Source: Oscillospiraceae bacterium
Lineage (GTDB): Bacteria > Bacillota > Clostridia > Oscillospirales > QAMX01
DNA length: 64,000 nucleotides
Direction: 5' to 3'
NCBI GenBank assembly: GCA_015067675.1
Contig: SVMB01000008.1
Coordinates: 1 to 64,000, forward strand
A program made the translations under genes and the position numbers. Every line of letters begins with the position of its first letter. Position 1 is the first letter of the stretch. The notes under the pieces were generated by a model. It worked only from the letters and a program-made list of their open reading frames with translations. It did not search any database and was not told the origin of the DNA. This document shows positions 1 to 9,834 of this stretch, in pieces.

Positions 1-326
1 GACAGTCTTCTGGAACGAACCTCGTTGAGGATCATGGCCAGAATAACAGCCAGCGTGGTATTGAGAAGAATGAATACGATGTTGTAGGCAACGGTATTGC
101 GGGTGATCACCCATGCATCGGTGGTCTTGAACAGGAACTCGAAGTTCTTCAGACCGATGAACTCGGAGCCGAAGATACCCTTGCGGTAATTGAACTTCTG
201 GAAGGCCACGATAACACCGAACTTGGGCAGGTAACTGAACATGAAGACGACAGCCACTGCAGGCAGGGCCATGAGGTGCAGAACCCAATAGTCCCGCATG
301 TGTTTGGCTAATTTTTTGAAGAACAT
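1..326 (-). CDS. Carbohydrate ABC transporter permease, LplB type (partial, runs off window start)
   Basis: Reverse strand reads MFFKKLAKHMRDYWVLHLMALPAVAVVFMFSYLPKFGVIVAFQKFNYRKGIFGSEFIGLKNFEFLF...NTVAYNIVFILLNTTLAVILAMILNEVRS, typical of LplB/YtcP permeases; GGTGGAG SD upstream. Confidence 0.85.
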   Translation of the reverse strand, partial: MFFKKLAKHMRDYWVLHLMALPAVAVVFMFSYLPKFGVIVAFQKFNYRKGIFGSEFIGLKNFEFLFKTTDAWVITRNTVAYNIVFILLNTTLAVILAMILNEVRSRRL

Positions 327-1044
327 CTTACTCCACCTTTCCGATTTCTTGCCGCGCTTGGACATTCTGAAAATATGTACAGTCGGCATCTGCCGACGGG
401 CGCGCAGTTTTCTTTTCCCGTGCAGAGAATTTGTTAGCGACAATTGTAGATTCTGTGCATCATGTAATTCAGAAACTATTTGTATTTATTGAATATAGCA
501 TATTATAAACCGTCTTTCTATTTTTCGCAATTGACTTTTGTGCCTAATATATCCCTCGCGTTTTATACACTATGCACAATCAACCCTATTTTTTCCGTCA
601 AAACAAATGATTCTCATTCGTAATTTTTGTGCATTTTACTTCTTTTTATTTCTTAGAATCTATGCATTTACCGAACATTCATCATTTAATTCAATATTAT
701 CAGATTACTTTTGTCTCATTTCAGGAACTATTTTGAAAACATCTCATTTTCTTTCTGTACATTTCTTCCAACGGTTGGTTTTATGCGCAAATTGTCGAAT
801 ATGCAAATTTCTCTTACGTTTTTGCAAAGCATTTAAAACAAAGGCAAAAAAATGCCAAATTCCATCCAATTCTGCGCTTTATTTTCACAAATCGTCCCAA
901 AAAGCGGATGAAACGCGCATTATTCACAGTTTTGTACTCCTTTTTACTGACTCGCTGAAATTCTTCCTCCGGCTCTTGCGGCTTTGCCGCAGGCATGGTA
1001 TAATAACGGTACAATCATTCTATCATTAAGTGAGGACCTTTTCT

Positions 1045-1776
1045 ATGCGCATGCGACGCAAAAAGAACCTGATTCCCCGCCTGGAGCGCTGTGCTCAGGT
1101 CACAATTGATGATCCCGCGGCACTGCGCGGCAACTGGCGCAGTCTTTTTCCCGCCGCCCGTGCTCTCCATCTTGAACTGGGCTGCGGCAAGGGGCAGTTC
1201 ATCCGCAAGCTTGCCGCTCTGAATCCCGATATCCTTTATATAGCCATGGAGAAGGACCCCAGCTGCATCGTGATGGCCATGGAAAAGGCTCAAGCGGAGA
1301 ATATCCCCAACGTGTTCTTCATCCTCGGCGACGCTGCTCTTCTCCCCGATTTCTTTGCTCCCGGCGAAGTCGATCTGATCTACATCAACTTCTGCGATCC
1401 CTGGACGCGCAAGAACAAGTACGCCAAGCGCCGTCTGACCCATCGCAACTTCATCGCCCGCTACAAGCAGATCATTGCCGTGAACGGTCATCTTTGCATG
1501 AAGACCGACAACGTACCGCTCTTTGAGTTCTCCGTGGAGGAAGTACCCGCCTGCGGTCTGGAACTCATCAGCGTCACCCGTGATCTGCACGCCACCGACA
1601 TTCCCAACATCATGACCGAATACGAGACCCGCTTCTCCGAGCAGGGCATCAAGATCAACCGTCTCGAGGCAATCTTCACCGAGGAATGCCTCAACACCCC
1701 CATCCCCGGTGTTGATACCGACGAGGATGAGGATGATGACGACGAGGACGAAGAAGCCGCTGAAGTAACGGAATAA
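1045..1776 (+). CDS. trmB: tRNA (guanosine(46)-N7)-methyltransferase
   Basis: ELGCGKGQFI, MEKDPSCIVMAMEKA, YINFCDPW, KRRLTH motifs; start placed at MRMRRKKN; strongly acidic C-terminal tail. Confidence 0.92.
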   Translation: MRMRRKKNLIPRLERCAQVTIDDPAALRGNWRSLFPAARALHLELGCGKGQFIRKLAALNPDILYIAMEKDPSCIVMAMEKAQAENIPNVFFILGDAALLPDFFAPGEVDLIYINFCDPWTRKNKYAKRRLTHRNFIARYKQIIAVNGHLCMKTDNVPLFEFSVEEVPACGLELISVTRDLHATDIPNIMTEYETRFSEQGIKINRLEAIFTEECLNTPIPGVDTDEDEDDDDEDEEAAEVTE

Positions 1777-1789
1777 TCCCATAAAGCAG

Positions 1790-1828
1790 AACACGCCCAA
1801 AGGTATAAAACCTTCGGGCGTGTTTTTG
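1790..1828. terminator. Intrinsic terminator between convergent trmB and rsmA
   Basis: AACACGCCCaAAGG-tataaaa-CCTTcGGGCGTGTT followed by TTT. Confidence 0.8.
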
Positions 1829-1830
1829 AC

Positions 1831-2673
1831 TTATTTTTGAAGCGCGGCTGCAAGCTTTGCAAATTCCTCCGGGCTCAGCCGCTCGCCGCGGATGCGCGGA
1901 TCCCATCCGCATTCGGTCAGCACGGCTGCCGCCTGCCCCTTAGGGCAAAGGCCCGCCATTTCCAGGCCGTTTGACAGGGTCTTGCGCCGCTGGGCAAACG
2001 CCGCGTGAACCACGCGTGAAAACATCGGCCAGAGTTCTTCCCCAACCGCCGGCGTTTCCCGCTTTTCAAAGGTAATCACCGCCGAATCCACATGCGGCTG
2101 CGGCACAAAGCAGGACGCCGGCACCGTGAAGAGCTCCCTGGCATCGTAATGCGCGCGCAATAGCACCGTCAGAACCCCATAACGCTCGGTTCCGGGCTTT
2201 GCCGTCAGGCGGTCGGTGACTTCCTTTTGTACCATGACCGTCATGCGCCGGAAGAAATGCTGTTGGGCAAGAGCCGTGAGCACCGGCGTTGTGATATTAT
2301 AAGGAAGATTGGCACAAAGAGTCGGCGTCAGCTCCGATCCCATTTCGGCGCAGATCGAGGCAAAATCCGCTTTCAGCGCATCGCCGTTGATGACACGCAG
2401 GTTATCAAAGCCTGCCATTGTCTCCTCAAGCACCGGCAGCAGCCGGGTATCAAGCTCGACAGAGGTGACCTTCGCCGCCGTGCGGCAGAGCTGATTGGTC
2501 AGCGCACCGTGACCGGGGCCGATTTCCACCACGCAGCAGCTTTCATCAACGGTAGCTGCGATATTCTGTGCGATGCGCGGCTCCGTCAGAAAGTTTTGTC
2601 CCATGCCTTTGGAAAACTGGTGTCCGTGCTTTTCCAGCAGCGCCCGGATCCAGACCGGATCGTACAGATTCAT
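1831..2673 (-). CDS. rsmA: 16S rRNA (adenine(1518)-N6/adenine(1519)-N6)-dimethyltransferase
   Basis: KGMGQNFLTEPRIAQNI, VEIGPGHGALT, ANLPYNITTPVL, MVQKEVTDRL motifs. Confidence 0.95.
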   Translation of the reverse strand: MNLYDPVWIRALLEKHGHQFSKGMGQNFLTEPRIAQNIAATVDESCCVVEIGPGHGALTNQLCRTAAKVTSVELDTRLLPVLEETMAGFDNLRVINGDALKADFASICAEMGSELTPTLCANLPYNITTPVLTALAQQHFFRRMTVMVQKEVTDRLTAKPGTERYGVLTVLLRAHYDARELFTVPASCFVPQPHVDSAVITFEKRETPAVGEELWPMFSRVVHAAFAQRRKTLSNGLEMAGLCPKGQAAAVLTECGWDPRIRGERLSPEEFAKLAAALQK

Positions 2674-2681
2674 ATGCTTCC

Positions 2682-3662
2682 CTACTCTTCTTCGATGATG
2701 TAGACCACAGCCTTACGGTAACCAAAGCTGTAGCATTCTTTTAAGGTATCAAAATACAGGTCTATGCGGTTTCCCTTGATCTTGCCGCCGGTATCCTCAG
2801 CGGTACAGACGCCGTAAAACCAGGTGCCGTCCGGCGCCTGGACGTAAAGCTTTGAATTGAGCGGAATCACGCGGGGATCCACTGCGATGGCGCCGAAGCG
2901 CGCGGTGGTACCGGTCTTGGTGATATTGAAGCTCTTACCCTCGCAGGTATAGGCCGTGGCGCCCACGTTGAGCTTCTTGGAATAGTTAAGTACCGTGCCG
3001 TCATCAAAGGAGAGGGTTTTGCTCTCTTCGTTCACGGTCGGCAGCACGTAGGTACCGGTCTCCACCACGGCAGTGGTGGGTTCTTTGGTCACCACAGAGG
3101 AGGTCAGCGTCCGATTGACCTCTACACCGTCATGGTATTCCACTTCCCAGGTTTCCCGCAAACTGCCGTTGATGCCTTCGGTGAGCACAATCGTCTCTCC
3201 CACCATCATCCGGTCGTTAGGCACTTCCTGGATTTCGTACTTGATGAGGACATCCTTTGTTTCCTGCTTGCCGGTAACACGGGTAATCCGCAGCTGCATG
3301 CCGGCATAGACTTCATCGCCTGCCTCACAGCTGAGAATATCCCGGCTGCCCAGCGTCACACCGGCTTTTGCCAAAGCCTCGGACACGGTTCCGCCGTCCG
3401 TTCGCAGCTCGATTCGTTTGCCGTCCACATCGATTGTCAGATCCAGCACGCCGCCGGCATCAACATACTGCAGACCGCTTTCCGTTCCGTCGGCACCGGT
3501 CATGAGCTGAAAGCTCAGCGGTTTGAGATCCTCCGGAACAGGGGCCAGCTTCGGCATGAGAAAGGAGATACTCAGCATCGCAGCTCCCATCAGCAGCCAG
3601 ATTCCCGGCAGACGCGAACGCAGCTGCGCAGCGGCAGTCCGTTTTCGTCGATACTGTTGCAT
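2682..3662 (-). CDS. YabE-like cell-wall protein (DUF348, G5 and 3D domains)
   Basis: G5-like region plus C-terminal 3D domain (ATAYTCEG...GAIAVDPRVIPLNSKLYV...AEDTGGKIKGNRIDLYF); start placed at MQQYRRKR. Confidence 0.85.
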   Translation of the reverse strand: MQQYRRKRTAAAQLRSRLPGIWLLMGAAMLSISFLMPKLAPVPEDLKPLSFQLMTGADGTESGLQYVDAGGVLDLTIDVDGKRIELRTDGGTVSEALAKAGVTLGSRDILSCEAGDEVYAGMQLRITRVTGKQETKDVLIKYEIQEVPNDRMMVGETIVLTEGINGSLRETWEVEYHDGVEVNRTLTSSVVTKEPTTAVVETGTYVLPTVNEESKTLSFDDGTVLNYSKKLNVGATAYTCEGKSFNITKTGTTARFGAIAVDPRVIPLNSKLYVQAPDGTWFYGVCTAEDTGGKIKGNRIDLYFDTLKECYSFGYRKAVVYIIEEE

Positions 3663-3717
3663 TGTAATGACTCCTGTCAGGTTTCCCGAATTATGTCGTT
3701 TCAATTATGTAAAGAAA

Positions 3718-3763
3718 CCGAACCAGCGAAGAGGAGAGCATTCTTTCCCGTTCGCCGGTTCGG
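3718..3763 (-). promoter_or_regulatory. Inverted repeat in 5' UTR of yabE-like gene
   Basis: ccgaaccagcgaa ... ttcgccggttcgg: 13-bp arms with one mismatch. Confidence 0.5.
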
Positions 3764-3831
3764 CCAATTGATCATCCACTGTTCGGTTTCCGGCGGAAAA
3801 GTTTGCTGTCTGCTCCCGCTGCATTAGAGCC

Positions 3832-3860
3832 ATTATACACTTGTGCGCCATTTTTGTCAA
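3832..3860 (-). promoter_or_regulatory. Consensus sigma-A promoter for yabE-like gene
   Basis: On minus strand TTGACA-N17-TATAAT. Confidence 0.85.
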
Positions 3861-3999
3861 GTTTTTAGTGTGAATTTCCTGTGTTATGTAAAATATAGTG
3901 TATTTTTAAATGTATTTAGTTCGTTTTTCGAACCGGTATTTTCAGAGTCAAAAAGCGCCGGTTTTTAAACCGGCGCTCATCATGGTTCATGATACGGTT

Positions 4000-5070
4000 T
4001 TACTCTCCCGAAACAAACACTTTCTTCCAGACCGACTCACAATAAGAGCATTTGGTGCAGTTTTTGTCACAGGATGTGGTACGTTCGTACCAATCTTCGG
4101 GGAAACGATCGTTGTCGATGACGCGGGGAGCAAAGAGCGGGCCGTGGCCGGGCTCAAAGAGGTCGGCGAGATTGCCGTGAAAGGATTGGCGCGCATAAGC
4201 ATCGATGACCATGGCAGGCAGCGCATGCATGCGGGTAGCAAGCTTTGCACAGTCAGTCAGCCCCACGTAATGGTGCAGATCCTCCGGGCGGATCCAGGTA
4301 TTCTGCAAAAACGCATGCCGGTTTTCACTCTTTGAGAAGTAGCCGCGGCAGGCGCTGGCACCTGCCCAGGGGATATTGGCCTTGGACAGAATCCCGGCCT
4401 CATGGGCAACGGCATTGTCGTGGAATGTCTGCATGGAGCAGTTGCGCAGGCAGCCGCTGTTGACCAGCATCGACACACCCTTGCCGTTTTTGCGCAGATA
4501 CTCCGACAGTTCCGTCAGAGCCTGCAGATCACGGTTGATGTCGCGGCAGATGCAGAAGGAGTCAAACAGATGCTCCACATACTGCACACCCTTGATGGTG
4601 CCGATGCGCATATTGACAGAGGCTCGCACGTCGATATTCCTGTCAAAGCGATGGACGATCTCCGCTGTGACAGGAGAAGTCGTCGTCACAACCGCCGGGG
4701 CGCAATCCTTATATGCCAGGTATTCCAGCACCGATACCACCCGACGCTCGTGTGCAAGACTCAGTGCATCATCGCCGTTGCAGGCGGCGTTGAGCAGCAG
4801 GTCAAGCTTCACGCCCATGTCGGCAATCGCACCGATTTCGTCGATGAGCCGCTCGGTGGCGTCAAAATCGGTATACCCGCTCTCATCGCCCAGAGGGCTT
4901 CTGCCGCTGGCCATGCCGGTGAAGGCAAAATACACCTCGCCGATGGACTCACGGTAGCGGGAAACGATCTCGGGGAAGGGCATCTGCCCCTCCCCGGTCA
5001 TGCTGTAACCCACGCAGAGCGGAATCGGCGATACGCGCTTCACAGCGGACTCAGTCGGGTTCTTTTTCAT
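4000..5070 (-). CDS. Peptidase U32-like / Cys-cluster protein of unknown function
   Basis: TIM-barrel-like sequence with NSGCLRNCSMQTFHDN and C-terminal CDKNCTKCSYC; overlaps the upstream gene by 20 nt. Confidence 0.55.
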   Translation of the reverse strand: MKKNPTESAVKRVSPIPLCVGYSMTGEGQMPFPEIVSRYRESIGEVYFAFTGMASGRSPLGDESGYTDFDATERLIDEIGAIADMGVKLDLLLNAACNGDDALSLAHERRVVSVLEYLAYKDCAPAVVTTTSPVTAEIVHRFDRNIDVRASVNMRIGTIKGVQYVEHLFDSFCICRDINRDLQALTELSEYLRKNGKGVSMLVNSGCLRNCSMQTFHDNAVAHEAGILSKANIPWAGASACRGYFSKSENRHAFLQNTWIRPEDLHHYVGLTDCAKLATRMHALPAMVIDAYARQSFHGNLADLFEPGHGPLFAPRVIDNDRFPEDWYERTTSCDKNCTKCSYCESVWKKVFVSGE

Positions 5071-6070
5071 GGGTCACGTACTTGGCGTTGTAATCGGGAT
5101 CGATGTAGGTACGGTTGCCGTTCTCGCTCCAGTCAACCTGCCAGGGACGGTTGCGGCGGAAGGGCTTCTTGAACTGATTCTTGATGACGCCGCGGGCTTC
5201 CATGCTGATCATGCAGGCACGGGTACAGCCGCGGGCGCCGCAGACAGCCTGTCCGGTATTATAGAGGTTCTTGGGTTTGTGCGTAAAGGGCGTATGGGAA
5301 CCCTTGATGATATCATCGCGGCCTTCCATGTAGCCGTCTCCCTTGCCGGGCTCGGTGTATTCGCCGCCGCGGAAGTAGTCGGAGCACTTCTTCAGATCGA
5401 TCTCACCCCACTCGACCTCGTGGCCGGCTAGGGTGACCTTGACGGTCTTGGTCTTGCTGATGCAGCCGCCGGGGCAGGCATCGGCGCAGGCCATACACTT
5501 GTTGCACAGCTTCGGGCCGTCGTAGATCGGATCGGGCTCCAGCTCCATCTCGGTGAGAACGACACCGATGCGCTGACGGGGACCGAACTCAGGCGTCAGG
5601 AACATCTTGCTGTAACCGATCTCGCCCAGACCCGCCAGATACGCGGCGATACGCAGATGAACCATAACGTCAGGAGCGGGCTTGCCGGGCTCGACGGGCA
5701 CACTGTAGCCTTCCCTGAGGGAACCGTCGTTGGTGATGGCACGCCAGTCGGACTGATGGCCGATGGGGATGGCTTCGTAGCCCTCATCCTCAATATGCTT
5801 ACAGAGGTTGATGACGGTCATGGGGATGTAGTTGTAGGTAAGGCCGCCGTAACCCATTGCGGAATAGTTGCTGAAGAAGGTACCTTCTTCGATACCGCGC
5901 AGGGAGCCGCGCATGACGCGGAAGCACATTACGATCATGCTCTTAGCTTCGGGCATGATGTAGCGGGGATCCATCTGCTTGGGAGCGCCTTCGAAGCGAT
6001 CCATCGAAGCGATACCGACGAGATCCGCGCCCAGGCTCTTGGCCAATGCCTTGACTTCTGCTGATGTCAT
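5051..6070 (-). CDS. 4Fe-4S reductase related to epoxyqueuosine reductase / reductive dehalogenase-like proteins
   Basis: MTSAEVKALAKSLGADLVGIAS...; CNKCMACADACPGGCI and CGARGCTRAC clusters; start placed at MTSAEVK (approximate). Confidence 0.7.
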   Translation of the reverse strand: MTSAEVKALAKSLGADLVGIASMDRFEGAPKQMDPRYIMPEAKSMIVMCFRVMRGSLRGIEEGTFFSNYSAMGYGGLTYNYIPMTVINLCKHIEDEGYEAIPIGHQSDWRAITNDGSLREGYSVPVEPGKPAPDVMVHLRIAAYLAGLGEIGYSKMFLTPEFGPRQRIGVVLTEMELEPDPIYDGPKLCNKCMACADACPGGCISKTKTVKVTLAGHEVEWGEIDLKKCSDYFRGGEYTEPGKGDGYMEGRDDIIKGSHTPFTHKPKNLYNTGQAVCGARGCTRACMISMEARGVIKNQFKKPFRRNRPWQVDWSENGNRTYIDPDYNAKYVTHEKEPD

Positions 6071-6279
6071 GGATTGCACATCCTTTCTGATTTGATACAG
6101 GCATTGTATCATGCTGCGCTTTCGCTTACAATTCAAAAAAGACCTCAGTTTTTATAATTTTCGACGATTTGTCTTGTAATCTTCCCGCAGTCTGCTATAA
6201 TTATTTCATATGCAGTCCGTCTGCGCATTCTTTTCGTGCTTTATCGTCATTTTTTTGCATTTGTCAGGATCGATCTTTT

Positions 6280-7047
6280 ATGAAAAACGCAGATTTCACC
6301 GTATCCAACGTTTCTTTCGTCTACTACAGGAAATACAGTTCCAATTACGCCTTAAATGTTCGCAGCCGACGCTACAACGGCCTGACGCTGGTACTCTCCG
6401 GCAGCCTGTGCATCTCCTTTGATGACCAGACATACTCAGCCGGCCCCGGCAGCATCATTCTCCAGCGTACCGGTGACAGTTACCGGCTCTCCGTCGGCAG
6501 TGAAGAGGACGTGGAGTACATCGTCATCTCCTATCTGACCGAGCCTGCCGGGATTGTCCCGGAGCTTCTGCCGGAGCACGTCTTTCGTACCGAGCATATC
6601 CGTCGTTACCGCGACGCTTTCGAACAGGCTCTGCGGGTATATAACTCCCGGGGTATCTGCGCTTCACCTCTGCTGCGTGCGCTGGTTCAGGAGATCCTCT
6701 GCAACATCATCCGCGAAAGTTATCCCAAATCACTGCTTGCCGAGAACAATCCTGCCGCCATCGCCCGCTTTTTCATCGAGGAATACTTCGATCAGGACAT
6801 CTCCTCCGACGATATTGCCGAGGCGGCCGGCTGCTCCGCCTCCCATCTGCGGGTGCTCTTTCGCCGTGCCTACGGCGAAACGCCGATTCAGTTTCTCAAC
6901 CGCATCCGGGTCGAACGCGCCTGTGAGATGATTTCCAGCCGGATGTTCCGTCTGGACGAGGTCGCCGCTGCCTGCGGTTTCCAGAATGTCTACTACTTTA
7001 ACCGCGTATTCAAATCAATCACCGGTACAACCCCGGGGAAATACTGA
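6280..7047 (+). CDS. AraC family transcriptional regulator
   Basis: N-terminal cupin-like domain and C-terminal double HTH (FIEEYFDQDISSDDIAEAAGCSASHLRVLFRRAYGETPIQFLNRIRVERA...GFQNVYYFNRVFKSITGTTPGKY). Confidence 0.9.
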   Translation: MKNADFTVSNVSFVYYRKYSSNYALNVRSRRYNGLTLVLSGSLCISFDDQTYSAGPGSIILQRTGDSYRLSVGSEEDVEYIVISYLTEPAGIVPELLPEHVFRTEHIRRYRDAFEQALRVYNSRGICASPLLRALVQEILCNIIRESYPKSLLAENNPAAIARFFIEEYFDQDISSDDIAEAAGCSASHLRVLFRRAYGETPIQFLNRIRVERACEMISSRMFRLDEVAAACGFQNVYYFNRVFKSITGTTPGKY

Positions 7048-7185
7048 TCCGGTGAAAGAAATCTTCTGCGGCCGTCAATGCACAACGCCTGTGTTCTTTT
7101 TTCGCAGTCATCTGAATAACTTGCGTTAATGACCAGAATGTGATAACATATGAAATACATCAAAACGTTTTCGGGAGGATTCAAT

Positions 7186-8202
7186 ATGAGCGCCGCCAAG
7201 CAGCTTTTGCCCCAGGTGCCCCGGTACTTCAAAGCAAACCTGCATACCCACAGCACAATCTCCGATGGTCAGCTTTCCCCGCAGGAGGTCAAGCAGCTTT
7301 ACAAGGATCTGGGTTATCAGATTCTTGCCCTTACCGATCACAATATCATTGTCGATCACTCCGACATGACGGAGCCGGATTTTCTCATGCTCACCGGTGT
7401 GGAGGTCAATTACAATCACAAAAACTATCGTCCCGGCTTTGACGGTCCGGTGTATCATTTCAATCTGATCTCGAAAAAACCGGATACACTCTGGATGCCG
7501 GGCAGCGCTCTTCACAGATATCCCGGAGGGCTCGAATACGAAAAGTATATGTACTGCGAGCAGATGGATATGTCCTACAGTTCGCACGGCGCCAATGCCA
7601 TGATCGCAAAAGCCAATGAGATGGGGTTTCTCGTGATGTATAACCATCCCACCTGGTCCTGCAACAGCTATCCGGACTACGCTCCGCTGAAAGGCTTGTG
7701 GGGAATGGAGCTGCGCAACAGCGAATGCTGTATGCTGGGCAATAACGAGAACAACGCCCGGGTCTTTAAGGATCTTTTGAATCTGGGTAATCAGCTCTAT
7801 CCTCTGGGAACGGACGATATGCACAAGCCCAGAGCAGCCGGTCTTTCCTGGATTATGGTTGGCGCACCGCAGCTTTGCTATGACAGTGTCATAACCGCTC
7901 TGGAAAACGGCGATTTCTATATGTCCTGCGGGCCGGAGATTTCCGGACTGTCGATCACCGGCAGCACCTTAAAAATCACCTGCTCTGATGCCCACCATAT
8001 CACCCTGGAAAGTCATGGCCGTTTTGCACGCCGCATGTCTGCCGAAGGCGGACGCTGGATCCGTGAGGCAGAATTCGACTTGACCGGCTTTTTTGCCAAA
8101 GCCGACAGCGAAGATATGTACATCCATCTCACCGTCACCGCACCCGACGGCAGCTATGCCGCTACACGCGCCTACTGCTTAAACGAGCTTAAACAAGAAT
8201 AA
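7186..8202 (+). CDS. PHP domain metal-dependent phosphoesterase-like protein
   Basis: ANLHTHSTISDGQLSPQEV, LTDHNIIVDH, MYNHPTW, LGTDDMH metal-binding motifs; GGGAGGA SD. Confidence 0.8.
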   Translation: MSAAKQLLPQVPRYFKANLHTHSTISDGQLSPQEVKQLYKDLGYQILALTDHNIIVDHSDMTEPDFLMLTGVEVNYNHKNYRPGFDGPVYHFNLISKKPDTLWMPGSALHRYPGGLEYEKYMYCEQMDMSYSSHGANAMIAKANEMGFLVMYNHPTWSCNSYPDYAPLKGLWGMELRNSECCMLGNNENNARVFKDLLNLGNQLYPLGTDDMHKPRAAGLSWIMVGAPQLCYDSVITALENGDFYMSCGPEISGLSITGSTLKITCSDAHHITLESHGRFARRMSAEGGRWIREAEFDLTGFFAKADSEDMYIHLTVTAPDGSYAATRAYCLNELKQE

Positions 8203-8205
8203 GAA

Positions 8206-8241
8206 ACCGGGGCTGTCTCATGTTTTTGAGACAGCCCCGGT
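8206..8241. terminator. Bidirectional intrinsic terminator
   Basis: ACCGGGGCTGTCTCA-tgtttt-TGAGACAGCCCCGGT perfect inverted repeat between convergent genes. Confidence 0.85.
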
Positions 8242-8262
8242 CATTGTTTTGCTTCACTGCGT

Positions 8263-9582
8263 TCAGCGGCCTTCAGCCAGCATATCCTCCATCACAGAGC
8301 CTTCCGCCTGCGGGAGAGCATCGCCCAGGATACGTGCATAGGTCGGCGCTTCGTCGATAACACGGCCGCGTTCGCGGTATGCACCGGCTCTGAAGGCCGG
8401 GCCCTTCGCCACGAACACCGGCTGCGCGCCGGTCTCGGGTTCGTAGCCGTGGGCTGCATTGCCGAGCCTGTAGTCACTGAAGTCGATGGGGTTGAGCAGC
8501 GGCTCTTTCCAGTCGTCGGAGAAAGACGTATAGCCGTCGGTCTCCACAATAAAGGAGAACGTGCCGTAGGTGCCATACTCCTCACGAACCTCGTCCGCCG
8601 TACGGATCTTTCCGATGCCCCATACTTCGCCTGCTTCCAGTGATTTAAGGAATCCGTACACCCGCTTTACCAGCGCCTCATCGTCCGGATCCTTGAGAAA
8701 GATCGTGGTGGACATTCCGCTTGCCTGTGCAAATGCACGCCAATCGGTCACATTGCCGGCTTCATCCACATCGATGAATCCGGCGCGGCGCAGCAGCACA
8801 TTCATCTTCATACGGCGTACGAAATCCCGCTGACCATGGTCACTGACCAGCACGAAGTTGGTCTCGTCATAGATCCCGGCCGCCTCCAGTGCTGCAATCA
8901 CTTCTCCCAGCCAGATATCCACCTGATCCAGCGCATCCCGGATGTAATCGTTGAACACGCCGTAGCGATGACGATGACTGTCCAGCCAGCAGTTGTGTAC
9001 CAACAGCAGATCCGGCTTCTGATTGCGAATCAGCGAGCACATACAGCCCATGATGAAATCATCGAAGGTATTGCGCAGGTAAAGCCGATCCTCCCGGCTG
9101 CGCACCGACGGATAGCGGTGCAGATTCTCCCGGACAGCCTGCAAAGCCTCTTCATTGGCACCGAATCCGGCAAAGCTCTCCTCGATGGGCTCGTTATCAT
9201 AGAAGAAAAACTCATTGAGCAGATAATCGATGTTGGGGTTATTGCCGGTAATGGGCCAGTAAACGGAAGCAGTGGTCTTTCCCTGACGTTTGGCGGCGGC
9301 GAAGATGTCCTCCACCTGCAGTTCATCGCTTTCCAGGTGCCAGAGGGTACGACCCAGCCCGGTCTTGAAGTGACCGTTTGTATAAATGCCGTGCTTGCCC
9401 GGTCTGCAGCCGGTCATCATGCTGGCATGAGCGGGATAGGTGACGCTGGGATAGATGGTACACATCTTTTCAACCTGTGCACACTTTTCAAACAGCCGTG
9501 CATAGTTGGGTTTTGTTTTCAGATAAGCAAGATCTTCACTCACCATGGCATCCATGGACAACACAATCAGTTTTTCACTCAT
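8263..9582 (-). CDS. Alkaline phosphatase superfamily / ectonucleotide pyrophosphatase-phosphodiesterase
   Basis: MSEKLIVLSMDAMVSEDL...YPSVTYPAHASMMTGCRPGKHGI, SDHGQ, HGYEPE motifs. Confidence 0.85.
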   Translation of the reverse strand: MSEKLIVLSMDAMVSEDLAYLKTKPNYARLFEKCAQVEKMCTIYPSVTYPAHASMMTGCRPGKHGIYTNGHFKTGLGRTLWHLESDELQVEDIFAAAKRQGKTTASVYWPITGNNPNIDYLLNEFFFYDNEPIEESFAGFGANEEALQAVRENLHRYPSVRSREDRLYLRNTFDDFIMGCMCSLIRNQKPDLLLVHNCWLDSHRHRYGVFNDYIRDALDQVDIWLGEVIAALEAAGIYDETNFVLVSDHGQRDFVRRMKMNVLLRRAGFIDVDEAGNVTDWRAFAQASGMSTTIFLKDPDDEALVKRVYGFLKSLEAGEVWGIGKIRTADEVREEYGTYGTFSFIVETDGYTSFSDDWKEPLLNPIDFSDYRLGNAAHGYEPETGAQPVFVAKGPAFRAGAYRERGRVIDEAPTYARILGDALPQAEGSVMEDMLAEGR

Positions 9583-9774
9583 ACTCTTTTCCCTTTCCGA
9601 ACAGCTGCTCTGCCGACTGATCTTTTTTCTGCCAAAAAGCAGTATCAGTATAATCCAACAAGCCTCAAAAATCAAGAGGCCGCCCATTCCAACTGTCACT
9701 TTACACAGTTTTTACAAATCCATAGTTGTTTTTTAGTTATTATGTAGAATCCATTTACCTGTGCCATTTATATT

Positions 9775-9803
9775 TTGACATTTTTACATTTAAGTGCTAG
9801 AAT
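9775..9803 (+). promoter_or_regulatory. Sigma-A promoter for NSS symporter
   Basis: TTGACA-N17-TAGAAT. Confidence 0.75.
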
Positions 9804-9834
9804 ATATACATTTCAAAGAGAGTGAGGATTTTTT

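Noticed and set aside
538-1029. 163-aa plus-strand ORF in AT-rich intergenic region
   Set aside because: Phe/Leu/Ser-rich translation of AT-rich non-coding DNA, no SD or family signature; no RNA gene recognised there either.
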